A stretch of DNA of 45,189 nucleotides from Herminiimonas sp. CN (GTDB lineage Bacteria; Pseudomonadota; Gammaproteobacteria; Burkholderiales; Burkholderiaceae_D). This document shows, piece after piece, positions 27,911 through 35,865 of the stretch (its first letter is position 1; the number at the start of each line of letters is the position of its first letter). The translations under genes were made by a program, and so were the position numbers. The DNA is taken from positions 1-45,189 of the forward strand of contig NZ_AVCC01000020.1 in NCBI RefSeq assembly GCF_000622895.1, read 5' to 3'. The notes beneath the pieces are model-generated. The model did not search any database and was not told where the DNA came from. It saw only the letters and a list, made by a program, of their open reading frames with translations.

Positions 27911-29326
27911 ATGCCAAATCCTCTCCCGATCGCCAAAGATACCCATAGCAAGCCTGCGGTTGATATCGGCCTGCTGCCGAACTTGGTGAATCGGCACGGC
28001 TGCATCACCGGCGCCACCGGCACCGGCAAGACGGTGACCTTGCAGGTGATCGCGCAAGCCTTGTCGGACCTCGGCGTGCCGGTCTTCATGTCGGACGTGA
28101 AGGGCGATTTGTCCGGCCTGGCCAAGGCCGGCGCGCCTTCCGACAAGATGCGGCAGCGGCTGCAGATGCTGGGCATTGAGGAGCCAGCCTGGTCGGCCTG
28201 CCCGGTGACGTTCTGGGACGTGTTCGGCGCAGCAGGCCATCCTGTGCGCGCCACCATTTCCGACCTCGGCCCGCTGCTGCTGGCGCGCATGCTGAACCTG
28301 AACGAAACCCAGGAAGGGGTGCTGCAGCTGGTGTTCAAGATCGCCGACGATAACGGCCTGCTGCTGCTGGACGCCAAGGATTTGCGGGCGATGCTGCAGG
28401 AGGTCGGCGACAATGCGGCCAGCTTCCAGACCGAATACGGCAATATTTCAGCCGCCAGCATCGGTGCCATCCAGCGCGGCCTGATCGCCATCGAAGAGCA
28501 GGGCGGCGACCGCTTCTTCGGCGAACCGATGCTGAATATCGACGATCTGCTGCAAACGGATGCCAACGGCCGCGGCGTCGTGAATATCCTGGCGGCCGAC
28601 AAGCTGATGAATTCGCCGCGCCTGTATGCGATTTTCTTGCTTTGGCTGTTGTCGGAGCTGTTCGAGAACCTGCCGGAAGTCGGCGACCTGGACCAGCCGA
28701 AGCTGGTGTTCTTCTTCGACGAGGCGCATTTGCTGTTCGACGAGGCACCCAAGCCGCTGCTGCAAAAAATCGAGCAGGTGGTGCGCCTGATCCGCTCCAA
28801 GGGCGTCGGCGTGTTCTTCGTCACGCAAAACCCGCTCGACATTCCCGATACCGTACTGGGCCAGCTCGGCAACCGGGTCCAGCACGCCTTGCGCGCCTAC
28901 ACGCCGCGCGACCAGAAGGCGGTCAAGGCGGCGGCCGACACGTTCCGCCCGAATCCGGCGCTCGACACCGCGCAAATCATCACCGAACTCGGCGTGGGCG
29001 AGGCGCTGGTGTCGTTTCTGGACGAAAAGGGCCGGCCGAACGTGGTCGAGCGCGCGTTCATCCTGCCGCCGGCGTCGCAGATCGGCCCGATCAGCGCGGC
29101 CGAGCGGCAGGCGGTGATGGCGGCCTCGGTGGTGGCCGGAGTGTATGAAAAAACGCTCGATCGCGCCTCGGCTTACGAAAGCATCAGGAACCGGGTGGCA
29201 GCTGCGGGAGCCTCGCCGCGTGGTGCACCGGCCGAGGCCGCGACCGACGGTGGCGGCCTCGGCGGCTTGCTGGGCGGCCTGTTGGGCGGCGGCAGCGGCG
29301 CGAATCGCCGGTCGAGGCGATGGTGA
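27911..29326 (+). CDS. HerA/YjgR-type ATPase (DUF853), C-terminus frameshifted
   Basis: The protein is a P-loop ATPase of the DUF853/YjgR family, related to HerA helicases. The Walker A motif is [10 protein letters not shown], preceded by [11 protein letters not shown]; Walker B is [15 protein letters not shown]. Further blocks are [11 protein letters not shown] and [20 protein letters not shown]. The annotated frame ends at 29326 after GANRRSRRW, but the family C-terminus ([14 protein letters not shown], then GREIIRGVLGSLF) reads from 29311 to a TAG at 29404-29406 in another frame. One missing base in the GGC-rich stretch before 29311 would explain this. The role in cells is unclear. Confidence 0.9.
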   Translation: MPNPLPIAKDTHSKPAVDIGLLPNLVNRHGCITGATGTGKTVTLQVIAQALSDLGVPVFMSDVKGDLSGLAKAGAPSDKMRQRLQMLGIEEPAWSACPVTFWDVFGAAGHPVRATISDLGPLLLARMLNLNETQEGVLQLVFKIADDNGLLLLDAKDLRAMLQEVGDNAASFQTEYGNISAASIGAIQRGLIAIEEQGGDRFFGEPMLNIDDLLQTDANGRGVVNILAADKLMNSPRLYAIFLLWLLSELFENLPEVGDLDQPKLVFFFDEAHLLFDEAPKPLLQKIEQVVRLIRSKGVGVFFVTQNPLDIPDTVLGQLGNRVQHALRAYTPRDQKAVKAAADTFRPNPALDTAQIITELGVGEALVSFLDEKGRPNVVERAFILPPASQIGPISAAERQAVMAASVVAGVYEKTLDRASAYESIRNRVAAAGASPRGAPAEAATDGGGLGGLLGGLLGGGSGANRRSRRW

Positions 29327-29401
29327 AATCAGCGGCGCGCAGTATCGGTTCGCAGGTGGGGCGCGAGATCATTCGCGGCGTACTGGGTTCGCTGTTCAAG
29401 C

Positions 29402-29434
29402 GCTAGCCCCGCGCTAACCCCACGCTAACCCCGC
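29402..29434. repeat. Three tandem copies of an 11-bp unit
   Basis: GCTAGCCCCGC, GCTAACCCCAC and GCTAACCCCGC lie head to tail at the end of the YjgR-type gene. The first copy contains the TAG stop of the restored frame. The units differ at two positions. The remaining 215 bp up to the next ATG are AT-richer, with no gene or clear terminator. Confidence 0.75.
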
Positions 29435-29649
29435 GTCAAGCCGGCATGGATGTGGCAAGGAGCCGTGCGCGGCTGCTCTGCAGTAATTTCGAATTGTATT
29501 TATACTGCTATTGGTATTTTTAATTGTGGCAATACAATATTGCGGTAATCCGATAATTTATTTGCATACCCCGTCTATTTACGTGGCATCACAATGACCG
29601 GGCAGCATGCATGCGAGCATGCGCGGCGTCATCTGGAAATATTTTGAAC

Positions 29650-30561
29650 ATGACCACCTCCCCTTTGCAGCAGGCGGCGCGCAAGGAATTCCTGATCGGC
29701 CTGGCGATTGCGGTTGCCGGCGCGGTGCTTTTTTCCGGCAAGGCGATCGTCGCCAAGCTGATCTACCGCTATCCGGTCGATGCGATTACCCTGCTGGCGT
29801 TCCGGATGCTGTTCTCGGTGCCGGTGTTCGCCGCCGTCGCGCTCTGGCAGGGCTGGTCGGCGGCGCCGTTGTCGGATGCCGATCGGGCCCGCGTCGCGGT
29901 GCTGGGCTTGCTCGGCTACTACCTGGCCAGCTTTCTCGACTTCCTCGGCCTGCAGCACATCAGCGCCGGGCTGGAGCGGCTGATCCTGTTCCTGACCCCG
30001 ACTTTCGTGCTGCTGTTGTCGGTGTTTATCTTCAAGAAGCGCATTTCCCGCTTCGAGTGGGGCGCGCTGGCAGTGTCGTACCTGGGCACGGTATTCGTGT
30101 TCATGCACGACGTCAGCCGCGGCGGCAGCAACGTCTGGCTGGGCGGCGCGTTCGTGCTCGGCAGCGCGGTGTCGTATGCGCTGTACCTGATTTTTTCCGG
30201 CGAGCTGCTGCAGCGCGTCGGCACCCTGCGCCTGGTGGCGTACGCGATGTGCGTCTCCAGCGTAGCCTGCATCGGCCAATTCTTCCTGCTGCGGCCGCTC
30301 TCGATGCTGCTGCAGCCGCTGCCGGTGTACGGGCTGTCGCTGGTGAATGCGCTGTTTTGCACCGTGCTGCCGGTATTCATGACGATGATTGCGGTGGCGC
30401 GTGTCGGCGCCGGCACCGCTTCGCTGGCGGGCATGGTGGGGCCGGTATCGACGCTGTTTCTGGCGGCCGTCATTCTGGGCGAGCCGGTGACCGGGATTCA
30501 GCTGACCGGCACCGCGCTGGTGCTGTGCGGGATGTACCTGTTATCACGAAAGAAATCTTAG
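29650..30561 (+). CDS. EamA/DMT family transporter
   Basis: The 303-residue inner-membrane protein has about ten hydrophobic segments in two EamA repeats: one starting FLIGLAIAVAGAVLFSGKAI, the other at VWLGGAFVLGSAVSYALYL. The second ends with ILGEPVTGIQLTGTALVLCG, typical of the drug/metabolite transporter superfamily. Family members export amino acids or other metabolites; the substrate is unknown. The stop TAG runs into the AGGAGG site of the next gene, so the pair is probably one transcript. Confidence 0.92.
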   Translation: MTTSPLQQAARKEFLIGLAIAVAGAVLFSGKAIVAKLIYRYPVDAITLLAFRMLFSVPVFAAVALWQGWSAAPLSDADRARVAVLGLLGYYLASFLDFLGLQHISAGLERLILFLTPTFVLLLSVFIFKKRISRFEWGALAVSYLGTVFVFMHDVSRGGSNVWLGGAFVLGSAVSYALYLIFSGELLQRVGTLRLVAYAMCVSSVACIGQFFLLRPLSMLLQPLPVYGLSLVNALFCTVLPVFMTMIAVARVGAGTASLAGMVGPVSTLFLAAVILGEPVTGIQLTGTALVLCGMYLLSRKKS

Positions 30562-30569
30562 GAGGCATC

Positions 30570-31544
30570 ATGTCAAAAGCGATTCGCATCAGTACCACAG
30601 GCGGCCCGGAGGTGATGGAATACATCGAGGTCGAGGTCGGCGCACCCGGCCCGGGCGAGGCGCGGGTGCGCAATGTCGCCTGCGGCCTGAATTTCATCGA
30701 TGTGTATTTCCGCACCGGTCTGTATCCGCAACCGTTGCCGGCCGGCCTCGGGATGGAAGGCGCCGGCGTGGTGGAGGCGGTCGGCGCCGGCGTTACCGAC
30801 ATAAAAGTCGGCGACCGCGTCGCCTACGCTGGCCGCCCGATCGGCGCCTATGCCGAAGTGCGCCTGATGCCGGCGGCGGCGCTGGTCCGGCTGCCGGACG
30901 CGATCGACTTCGAGACTGCCGCGGCGATGATGCTGCAGGGCTTGACGGTGCAATACCTGTTTCGCCGCACCTACCGGCTGCAGGGCGGTGAAACCATCCT
31001 GTTCCATGCGGCCGCCGGCGGGGTCGGCCTGATCGCTTGCCAGTGGGCGCGTGCGCTGGGCGTGACCATGATCGGCACCGTCGGCTCGGACGCAAAAGGC
31101 GCGCTGGCCAAGGCGCACGGCTGCGCCCACGTGATCAATTACAACACCGAGAATTTCGCCCTTCGGGTCAGGGAAATCACCGGCGGCAAAGGCGTGCCGG
31201 TAGTCTACGACTCGATCGGCAACGATACCTTCATCGGCTCGCTCGATTGCCTGTCGCCGCTGGGGATGATGGTCAGTTTCGGCAACGCCTCCGGGCCGGT
31301 GCCGCCGTTCAGCCTGAACGAACTGGCATCGCGCGGCTCGCTCTTCATCACCCGCCCGTCGCTGATGAATTACACTGCCAAGCGCGAGGATTTGCTGGCG
31401 ATGGCAGGCGAACTGTTTGCAATGGTTGAAAGCGGTAAAGTGAAGATCGAGATTAATCAGCGTTATGCGCTGAAAGATGTCGTGCAAGCCCACATAGACC
31501 TGGAGTCGCGCAAGACGACAGGTTCGAGTATTTTGATCCCCTAA
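30570..31544 (+). CDS. NADPH:quinone oxidoreductase, zinc-independent MDR family
   Basis: The 324-residue enzyme belongs to the medium-chain dehydrogenase/reductase superfamily, quinone oxidoreductase type. It shows ACGLNFIDVYFRTGLYP, GMEGAGVVEAVGAGV, VGDRVAY and the dinucleotide-binding HAAAGGVGLIACQWARALG, followed by VYDSIGNDTF. The structural and catalytic zinc cysteines of alcohol dehydrogenases are absent, as in E. coli QOR. AGGAGG lies before the ATG, eight bases after the transporter stop. A 55-codon gene follows seven bases later. Confidence 0.95.
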   Translation: MSKAIRISTTGGPEVMEYIEVEVGAPGPGEARVRNVACGLNFIDVYFRTGLYPQPLPAGLGMEGAGVVEAVGAGVTDIKVGDRVAYAGRPIGAYAEVRLMPAAALVRLPDAIDFETAAAMMLQGLTVQYLFRRTYRLQGGETILFHAAAGGVGLIACQWARALGVTMIGTVGSDAKGALAKAHGCAHVINYNTENFALRVREITGGKGVPVVYDSIGNDTFIGSLDCLSPLGMMVSFGNASGPVPPFSLNELASRGSLFITRPSLMNYTAKREDLLAMAGELFAMVESGKVKIEINQRYALKDVVQAHIDLESRKTTGSSILIP

Positions 31545-31551
31545 GGAAAAC

Positions 31552-31719
31552 ATGACATCCCCCGCAGAGAATCCGCAGCAAACCCCGGAACAGCCACCGC
31601 AAGAACGCTCGGCTGATAGCCCGGGAGCAGCCGCCATGGCGCGCTTATTTGTCGTCAGTATTGTCGTGGTGGCGCTGACCCTGATCGTCACCGTGGCCGG
31701 GCAGATCTATTACGGCTAG
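31552..31719 (+). CDS. Small single-helix membrane peptide
   Basis: This 55-codon frame begins seven bases after the quinone oxidoreductase stop, with AAGGA before the ATG. The first 30 residues are polar and rich in Pro, Gln and Glu (NPQQTPEQPPQERS). One hydrophobic helix follows (LFVVSIVVVALTLIVTVAG), ending in QIYYG, which suggests a C-terminally anchored peptide. I do not recognise a family. Its place in the operon and its ribosome-binding site make it a likely real gene. Confidence 0.65.
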   Translation: MTSPAENPQQTPEQPPQERSADSPGAAAMARLFVVSIVVVALTLIVTVAGQIYYG

Positions 31720-31768
31720 ATTGCAACATAACCCGGAGCTTGCACAGGCCGGGTATGCCCGGGTATAC

Positions 31769-31802
31769 CATAAAACATTGAATTTTCTGCATGTTTTATA
31801 TG
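31769..31802. repeat. AT-rich inverted repeat upstream of pepN
   Basis: CATAAAACAT and ATGTTTTATATG form an imperfect inverted repeat around an 11- to 12-base centre. It lies in the 272-bp gap between the small membrane peptide gene and pepN. It could be a terminator-like structure or an operator. A GGTAAAAT box at 31949, about 40 bases before pepN, may be its -10 element. Confidence 0.4.
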
Positions 31803-31991
31803 CGGCAATGAAAAATACAGCGCAATGTATGTATTTTTCTGAAATCTTTTCCCGGAAAAAATCCACTTGCCGATGAAGCGCGACGTTGCGGCGACCCTGT
31901 GCCGGCGCAACAGTCGGGCCGCATTTCAGCAAGCATTGCGCGGCGATTGGTAAAATGCCGTTTTGCATCTCTTCCATTGGATGATTTCCCC

Positions 31992-34697
31992 ATGCGAACC
32001 AATACTCCCAATACAATTTTCCGCGCGGATTACGCTGCGCCTGGTTATACCGTCAGCACCGTGGAAATGGGCTTCGACCTCGATCCGCACGCCACCCGCG
32101 TTGCCACCCGCATCACGATGACGCGCAATCCCGCGGCGGCCGGCAAGAATCTGGTGCTGCATGGCGAGGGGCTGGAGCTGCTGTCGCTGCGCATGAACGG
32201 GGAATTGCTGAGCAAGCGCGCCAAGGGCGGCTACACGCTGTCCGGCGCGATTTTGCAAATTGCCGATGCGCCGGATCAGGTCACGCTGGAAATCGAAACC
32301 CTGATCCATCCGGACCGGAACACCACGATGATGGGACTGTATGTCTCGAACGGCAATTTCTTCACCCAATGCGAAGCGGAAGGCTTTCGCAAGATCACCT
32401 ACTTCCCGGATCGCCCGGACGTGATGGCGCAATACACGGTGATGCTGCGCGCCGACAAGAAGAAATATCCGGTGCTGCTGTCGAACGGCAATCTGGTCGA
32501 ACAGGGCGACCTGGGCGGCGGTCGCCACTATGCGAAGTGGCAAGACCCGTTCAAGAAACCGTCCTACCTGTTCGCGCTGGTGGCCGGCAAGCTGGTCTGC
32601 CAGGAAGAGAAATTCAAGCTCCAATCCGGCCGCAGGGCCTTGCTGCAAGTATGGGTCGAGCCGGGCAACCTGGACAAGACCCAGCACGCGATGGACTCGC
32701 TGAAACACAGCATCCGCTGGGATCAGCAGCGCTTCGGCCTGGAGCTGGACCTGGACCGCTTCATGATCGTCGCCGTCGGCGATTTCAACATGGGCGCGAT
32801 GGAAAACAAGGGCCTGAACATTTTCAACACCAAGTACGTGCTGGCCAATCCGAGCATCGCCACCGACGCCGACTACGCGAATATCGAGTCGGTGGTCGGC
32901 CACGAGTATTTCCACAACTGGACCGGCAACCGCGTCACCTGCCGCGACTGGTTCCAGCTGTCGCTGAAGGAAGGTTTGACGGTGTTCCGCGACCAGGAAT
33001 TCTCGGCCGACATGATCGGCTCCGACAGCGGCCGCGCGGTCAAGCGCATCGAGGACGTGCGGGTGCTGCGCCAGGTGCAGTTTTCCGAGGACGCCGGCCC
33101 GATGGCGCATCCGGTGCGGCCCGACAGCTATGTCGAGATCAATAATTTCTATACGGTCACGATCTACGAAAAAGGCGCGGAAGTGGTGCGCATGTACCAG
33201 ACGCTGCTGGGGCGCGAGGGTTTCCGCAAGGGCATGGATCTGTATTTCGCGCGGCACGACGGCCAGGCGGTATCCTGCGACGATTTCCGCGCCGCGATGG
33301 CCGACGCCAACGGCCGCGACCTGTCCCAGTTCGAGCGCTGGTACAGCCAGGCCGGTACGCCGCGGGTGAAGGTGCAGACCAAATACGATGCCGATGCGCA
33401 AACCTATGAGGTGACGCTGGCGCAATCCTGCCCGGCCACGCCCGGCCAAGGCAAGAAGCAGCCGTTCCACATCCCGTTTGCGATCGGCTTGCTGGACGCG
33501 CATGGCAGGGATATGCCGCTGCATCTGGAAATTGCACAGAAAAAAGGACGGGCGCCGCTGGCAAACGATCAAACCTGCCAAGCCGGCCACACCACCTGCG
33601 TGCTGGAATTCACCAAGACGCGTCAGACTTTCCGCTTCACCCGGGTAGGCGAACAACCGGTTCCGTCGCTGCTGCGCAATTTCTCGGCGCCGGTGCTGCT
33701 CGATTACGCATATTCGGACCAGGAACTGGCGCACTTGCTGGCGTTCGACAGCGATCCGTTCAACCGCTGGGAAGCCGGCCAGCGCCTGGCGATGCAGCGC
33801 CTGCTGGCACTGACTGCGACGCTGCAAGCCGCAGCCGAGCCAGCGCTGGAACTGGATGCACTGTTCATCGAATCGATGCGCGCGGTGCTGAACGACAGTA
33901 CGCTCGATCCGGCCTTCCGCGAACTGGTGCTGACGCTGCCGTCGGAGTCATTGCTGGCCGAGCAGTGCGCAGTGGTCGATCCGCACGCGATACATGCGGC
34001 ACGCCGCTTCATGCGCACCAGCCTGGCGCAAGCGCTGAAGGCGGACTTTCTGGCCGCTTATGAAGAAAATCTCGGCAGCGGCAAATACAGTCCTGATGCA
34101 GCTTCGGCCGGCAAGCGCGCGCTGAAAAATCTGGCGCTGTCGTACCTGCTGGACTGGAATGACGACAGCGCGCTGCAGCTGGCGCACGCGCAGGATGCTG
34201 GCGCCGACAACATGACCGATCGCCTGGCTGCTCTGATCTGCCTGGTCAATTCCGGCAGCAAGAGCGCCGCCAAGCCCTTGCAGCGTTTTTACAAGGATTT
34301 CAAGAAGGAAGCGCTGGTGATCGACAAATGGTTCAGCCTGCAAGCCACCGCGCGCACCACCGATGTCGCCGCAGTCAGGAAGCTGATCGCGCATCCGGCA
34401 TTCACTATCGCCAATCCGAACCGCGCGCGCAGCCTGATTTTCAGTTTCTGCAACGGCAATCCGGCGCAATTCCATGCGCCCGACGGCAGCGGCTACGCGT
34501 TCTGGGCCGAGCAGGTGATCGCGCTCAATGCGATCAACCCGCAAGTGGCGGCACGCCTGGCGCGCACGCTGGACCACTGGAAGAAATACCGGCCGGCGCT
34601 GCGCCTGCAGATGCAGGTCGCGCTGCAGAAAGTCGCAAAGGCCAAGAAACTGTCGAAGGACGTGGCCGAAGTGGTGTCGAAGGCGCTGGCGGCTTGA
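31992..34697 (+). CDS. pepN: Aminopeptidase N
   Basis: PepN is a cytosolic M1 zinc aminopeptidase that finishes protein breakdown by removing N-terminal residues. It has 901 residues. The substrate-binding GAMEN (268-272) is followed by HEYFHNW with zinc ligands His304 and His308, and Glu327 in LKEGLTVFRDQEF. The C-terminal half matches the long helical domain of the E. coli-type enzyme. The ATG at 31992 (MRTNTPNTIFRADY) fits the family start. It stands as its own unit before fbp, with a strong hairpin between them. Confidence 0.97.
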   Translation: MRTNTPNTIFRADYAAPGYTVSTVEMGFDLDPHATRVATRITMTRNPAAAGKNLVLHGEGLELLSLRMNGELLSKRAKGGYTLSGAILQIADAPDQVTLEIETLIHPDRNTTMMGLYVSNGNFFTQCEAEGFRKITYFPDRPDVMAQYTVMLRADKKKYPVLLSNGNLVEQGDLGGGRHYAKWQDPFKKPSYLFALVAGKLVCQEEKFKLQSGRRALLQVWVEPGNLDKTQHAMDSLKHSIRWDQQRFGLELDLDRFMIVAVGDFNMGAMENKGLNIFNTKYVLANPSIATDADYANIESVVGHEYFHNWTGNRVTCRDWFQLSLKEGLTVFRDQEFSADMIGSDSGRAVKRIEDVRVLRQVQFSEDAGPMAHPVRPDSYVEINNFYTVTIYEKGAEVVRMYQTLLGREGFRKGMDLYFARHDGQAVSCDDFRAAMADANGRDLSQFERWYSQAGTPRVKVQTKYDADAQTYEVTLAQSCPATPGQGKKQPFHIPFAIGLLDAHGRDMPLHLEIAQKKGRAPLANDQTCQAGHTTCVLEFTKTRQTFRFTRVGEQPVPSLLRNFSAPVLLDYAYSDQELAHLLAFDSDPFNRWEAGQRLAMQRLLALTATLQAAAEPALELDALFIESMRAVLNDSTLDPAFRELVLTLPSESLLAEQCAVVDPHAIHAARRFMRTSLAQALKADFLAAYEENLGSGKYSPDAASAGKRALKNLALSYLLDWNDDSALQLAHAQDAGADNMTDRLAALICLVNSGSKSAAKPLQRFYKDFKKEALVIDKWFSLQATARTTDVAAVRKLIAHPAFTIANPNRARSLIFSFCNGNPAQFHAPDGSGYAFWAEQVIALNAINPQVAARLARTLDHWKKYRPALRLQMQVALQKVAKAKKLSKDVAEVVSKALAA

Positions 34698-34706
34698 TAT
34701 GCATTT

Positions 34707-34734
34707 GCCCCGCTCCCGCTTGCGGGAGCGGGGC
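34707..34734 (+). other. Strong hairpin between pepN and fbp
   Basis: GCCCCGCTCCCG (34707-34718) and CGGGAGCGGGGC (34723-34734) form a perfect 12-bp stem with loop CTTG, nine bases after the pepN stop. There is no T-run, so it is not a classical intrinsic terminator. It could protect the pepN mRNA 3' end or reduce read-through into fbp, whose ribosome-binding site is 16 bases further on. Confidence 0.7.
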
Positions 34735-34759
34735 GGTACCATAGTTAGAAAGGAAATTC

Positions 34760-35761
34760 ATGAAACGCATCAGCCTGACACAATACCTGGTGGAAGAACA
34801 GCGCCAGAACAACACCATCCCGGCCGAATTGCGGCTCTTGATCGAAGTCGTCGCGCGCGCCTGCAAGACCATCAGCCATGCGGTCGGCAAGGGCGCTTTG
34901 GGCGAAGTCATGGGCAGCGCAGAGACGGAGAACGTGCAGGGCGAAGTGCAGAAAAAGCTCGACATCATTTCCAACGAAATCCTGCTCGAAGCCAATGAAT
35001 GGGGCGGCCATCTGGCGGCGATGGCGTCGGAAGAGATGGAAACCATTCACCCGATCCCGAACCGCTATCCGAAGGGCGAATACCTGCTGCTGTTCGATCC
35101 GCTCGACGGCTCTTCCAACATCGACGTCAATGTCTCGATCGGCACCATCTTCTCGGTGCTGAAAGCGGCGGAAGGCATGGGCGAACCGACCGAACAGGAT
35201 TTCCTGCAGCCGGGCAGCCAGCAGGTTGCCGCCGGCTATGCGGTGTACGGCCCGCAAACCGTGCTGGTACTGACCACCGGCAACGGCGTCAACTGCTTCA
35301 CGCTGGACCGCGAGATGGGCTCCTGGGTGCTGACCCAGCGCAACATGCAGATCCCGGCTGAAACGCGTGAATTCGCGATCAACGCCTCCAACGCCCGCCA
35401 CTGGTTCCCGCCGGTGACGCGCTATGTGAACGAATTGCTGGCCGGCGACGCCGGTCCGCGCGGCAGCAATTTCAACATGCGCTGGATCGCCTCGATGGTG
35501 GCCGACGTGCACCGCATCCTCAACCGCGGCGGCGTCTTCATGTACCCGGCCGACGCGCGCGAACCGGGCAAGCCCGGCAAGCTGCGCCTGATGTACGAAG
35601 CCAATCCGATGGCGTTCATCGTCGAGCAGGCCGGCGGCGCGGCCACCAACGGCGCCCGGCGCATCATGGACGTCCAGCCGGAAAAACTGCACCAGCGGGT
35701 GCCGGTGTTCCTGGGATCGAAGAGCGAGGTGGAGCGGGTCACGTCCTACCATCAAGCATAA
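34760..35761 (+). CDS. fbp: Fructose-1,6-bisphosphatase class 1
   Basis: This enzyme of gluconeogenesis removes the 1-phosphate of fructose-1,6-bisphosphate. The 333 residues match class I. Visible blocks are [25 protein letters not shown], the metal-binding [19 protein letters not shown] (from 113), [14 protein letters not shown] and [27 protein letters not shown] precedes the ATG. It opposes fba and pyk functionally in the same carbon trunk. A strong terminator follows the stop, shared with the convergent addA. Confidence 0.97.
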   Translation: MKRISLTQYLVEEQRQNNTIPAELRLLIEVVARACKTISHAVGKGALGEVMGSAETENVQGEVQKKLDIISNEILLEANEWGGHLAAMASEEMETIHPIPNRYPKGEYLLLFDPLDGSSNIDVNVSIGTIFSVLKAAEGMGEPTEQDFLQPGSQQVAAGYAVYGPQTVLVLTTGNGVNCFTLDREMGSWVLTQRNMQIPAETREFAINASNARHWFPPVTRYVNELLAGDAGPRGSNFNMRWIASMVADVHRILNRGGVFMYPADAREPGKPGKLRLMYEANPMAFIVEQAGGAATNGARRIMDVQPEKLHQRVPVFLGSKSEVERVTSYHQA

Positions 35762-35828
35762 GTACAGTCCATCGCGCATCTGGTGCATGATTGGCAGTAT
35801 TTGTTGAGTCGCTTGTTTTATATGCGGG

Positions 35829-35865
35829 AATGGCAGGGTTTATAACGATACCCTGCCATTTTTTT
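35829..35865. terminator. Bidirectional terminator between fbp and addA
   Basis: AATGGCAGGGT (35829-35839) pairs perfectly with ACCCTGCCATT (35850-35860), an 11-bp stem with a ten-base loop. The right arm runs into TTTTTTT, which overlaps the addA stop codon. It fits termination of fbp and, less strongly, of addA. Confidence 0.85.
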
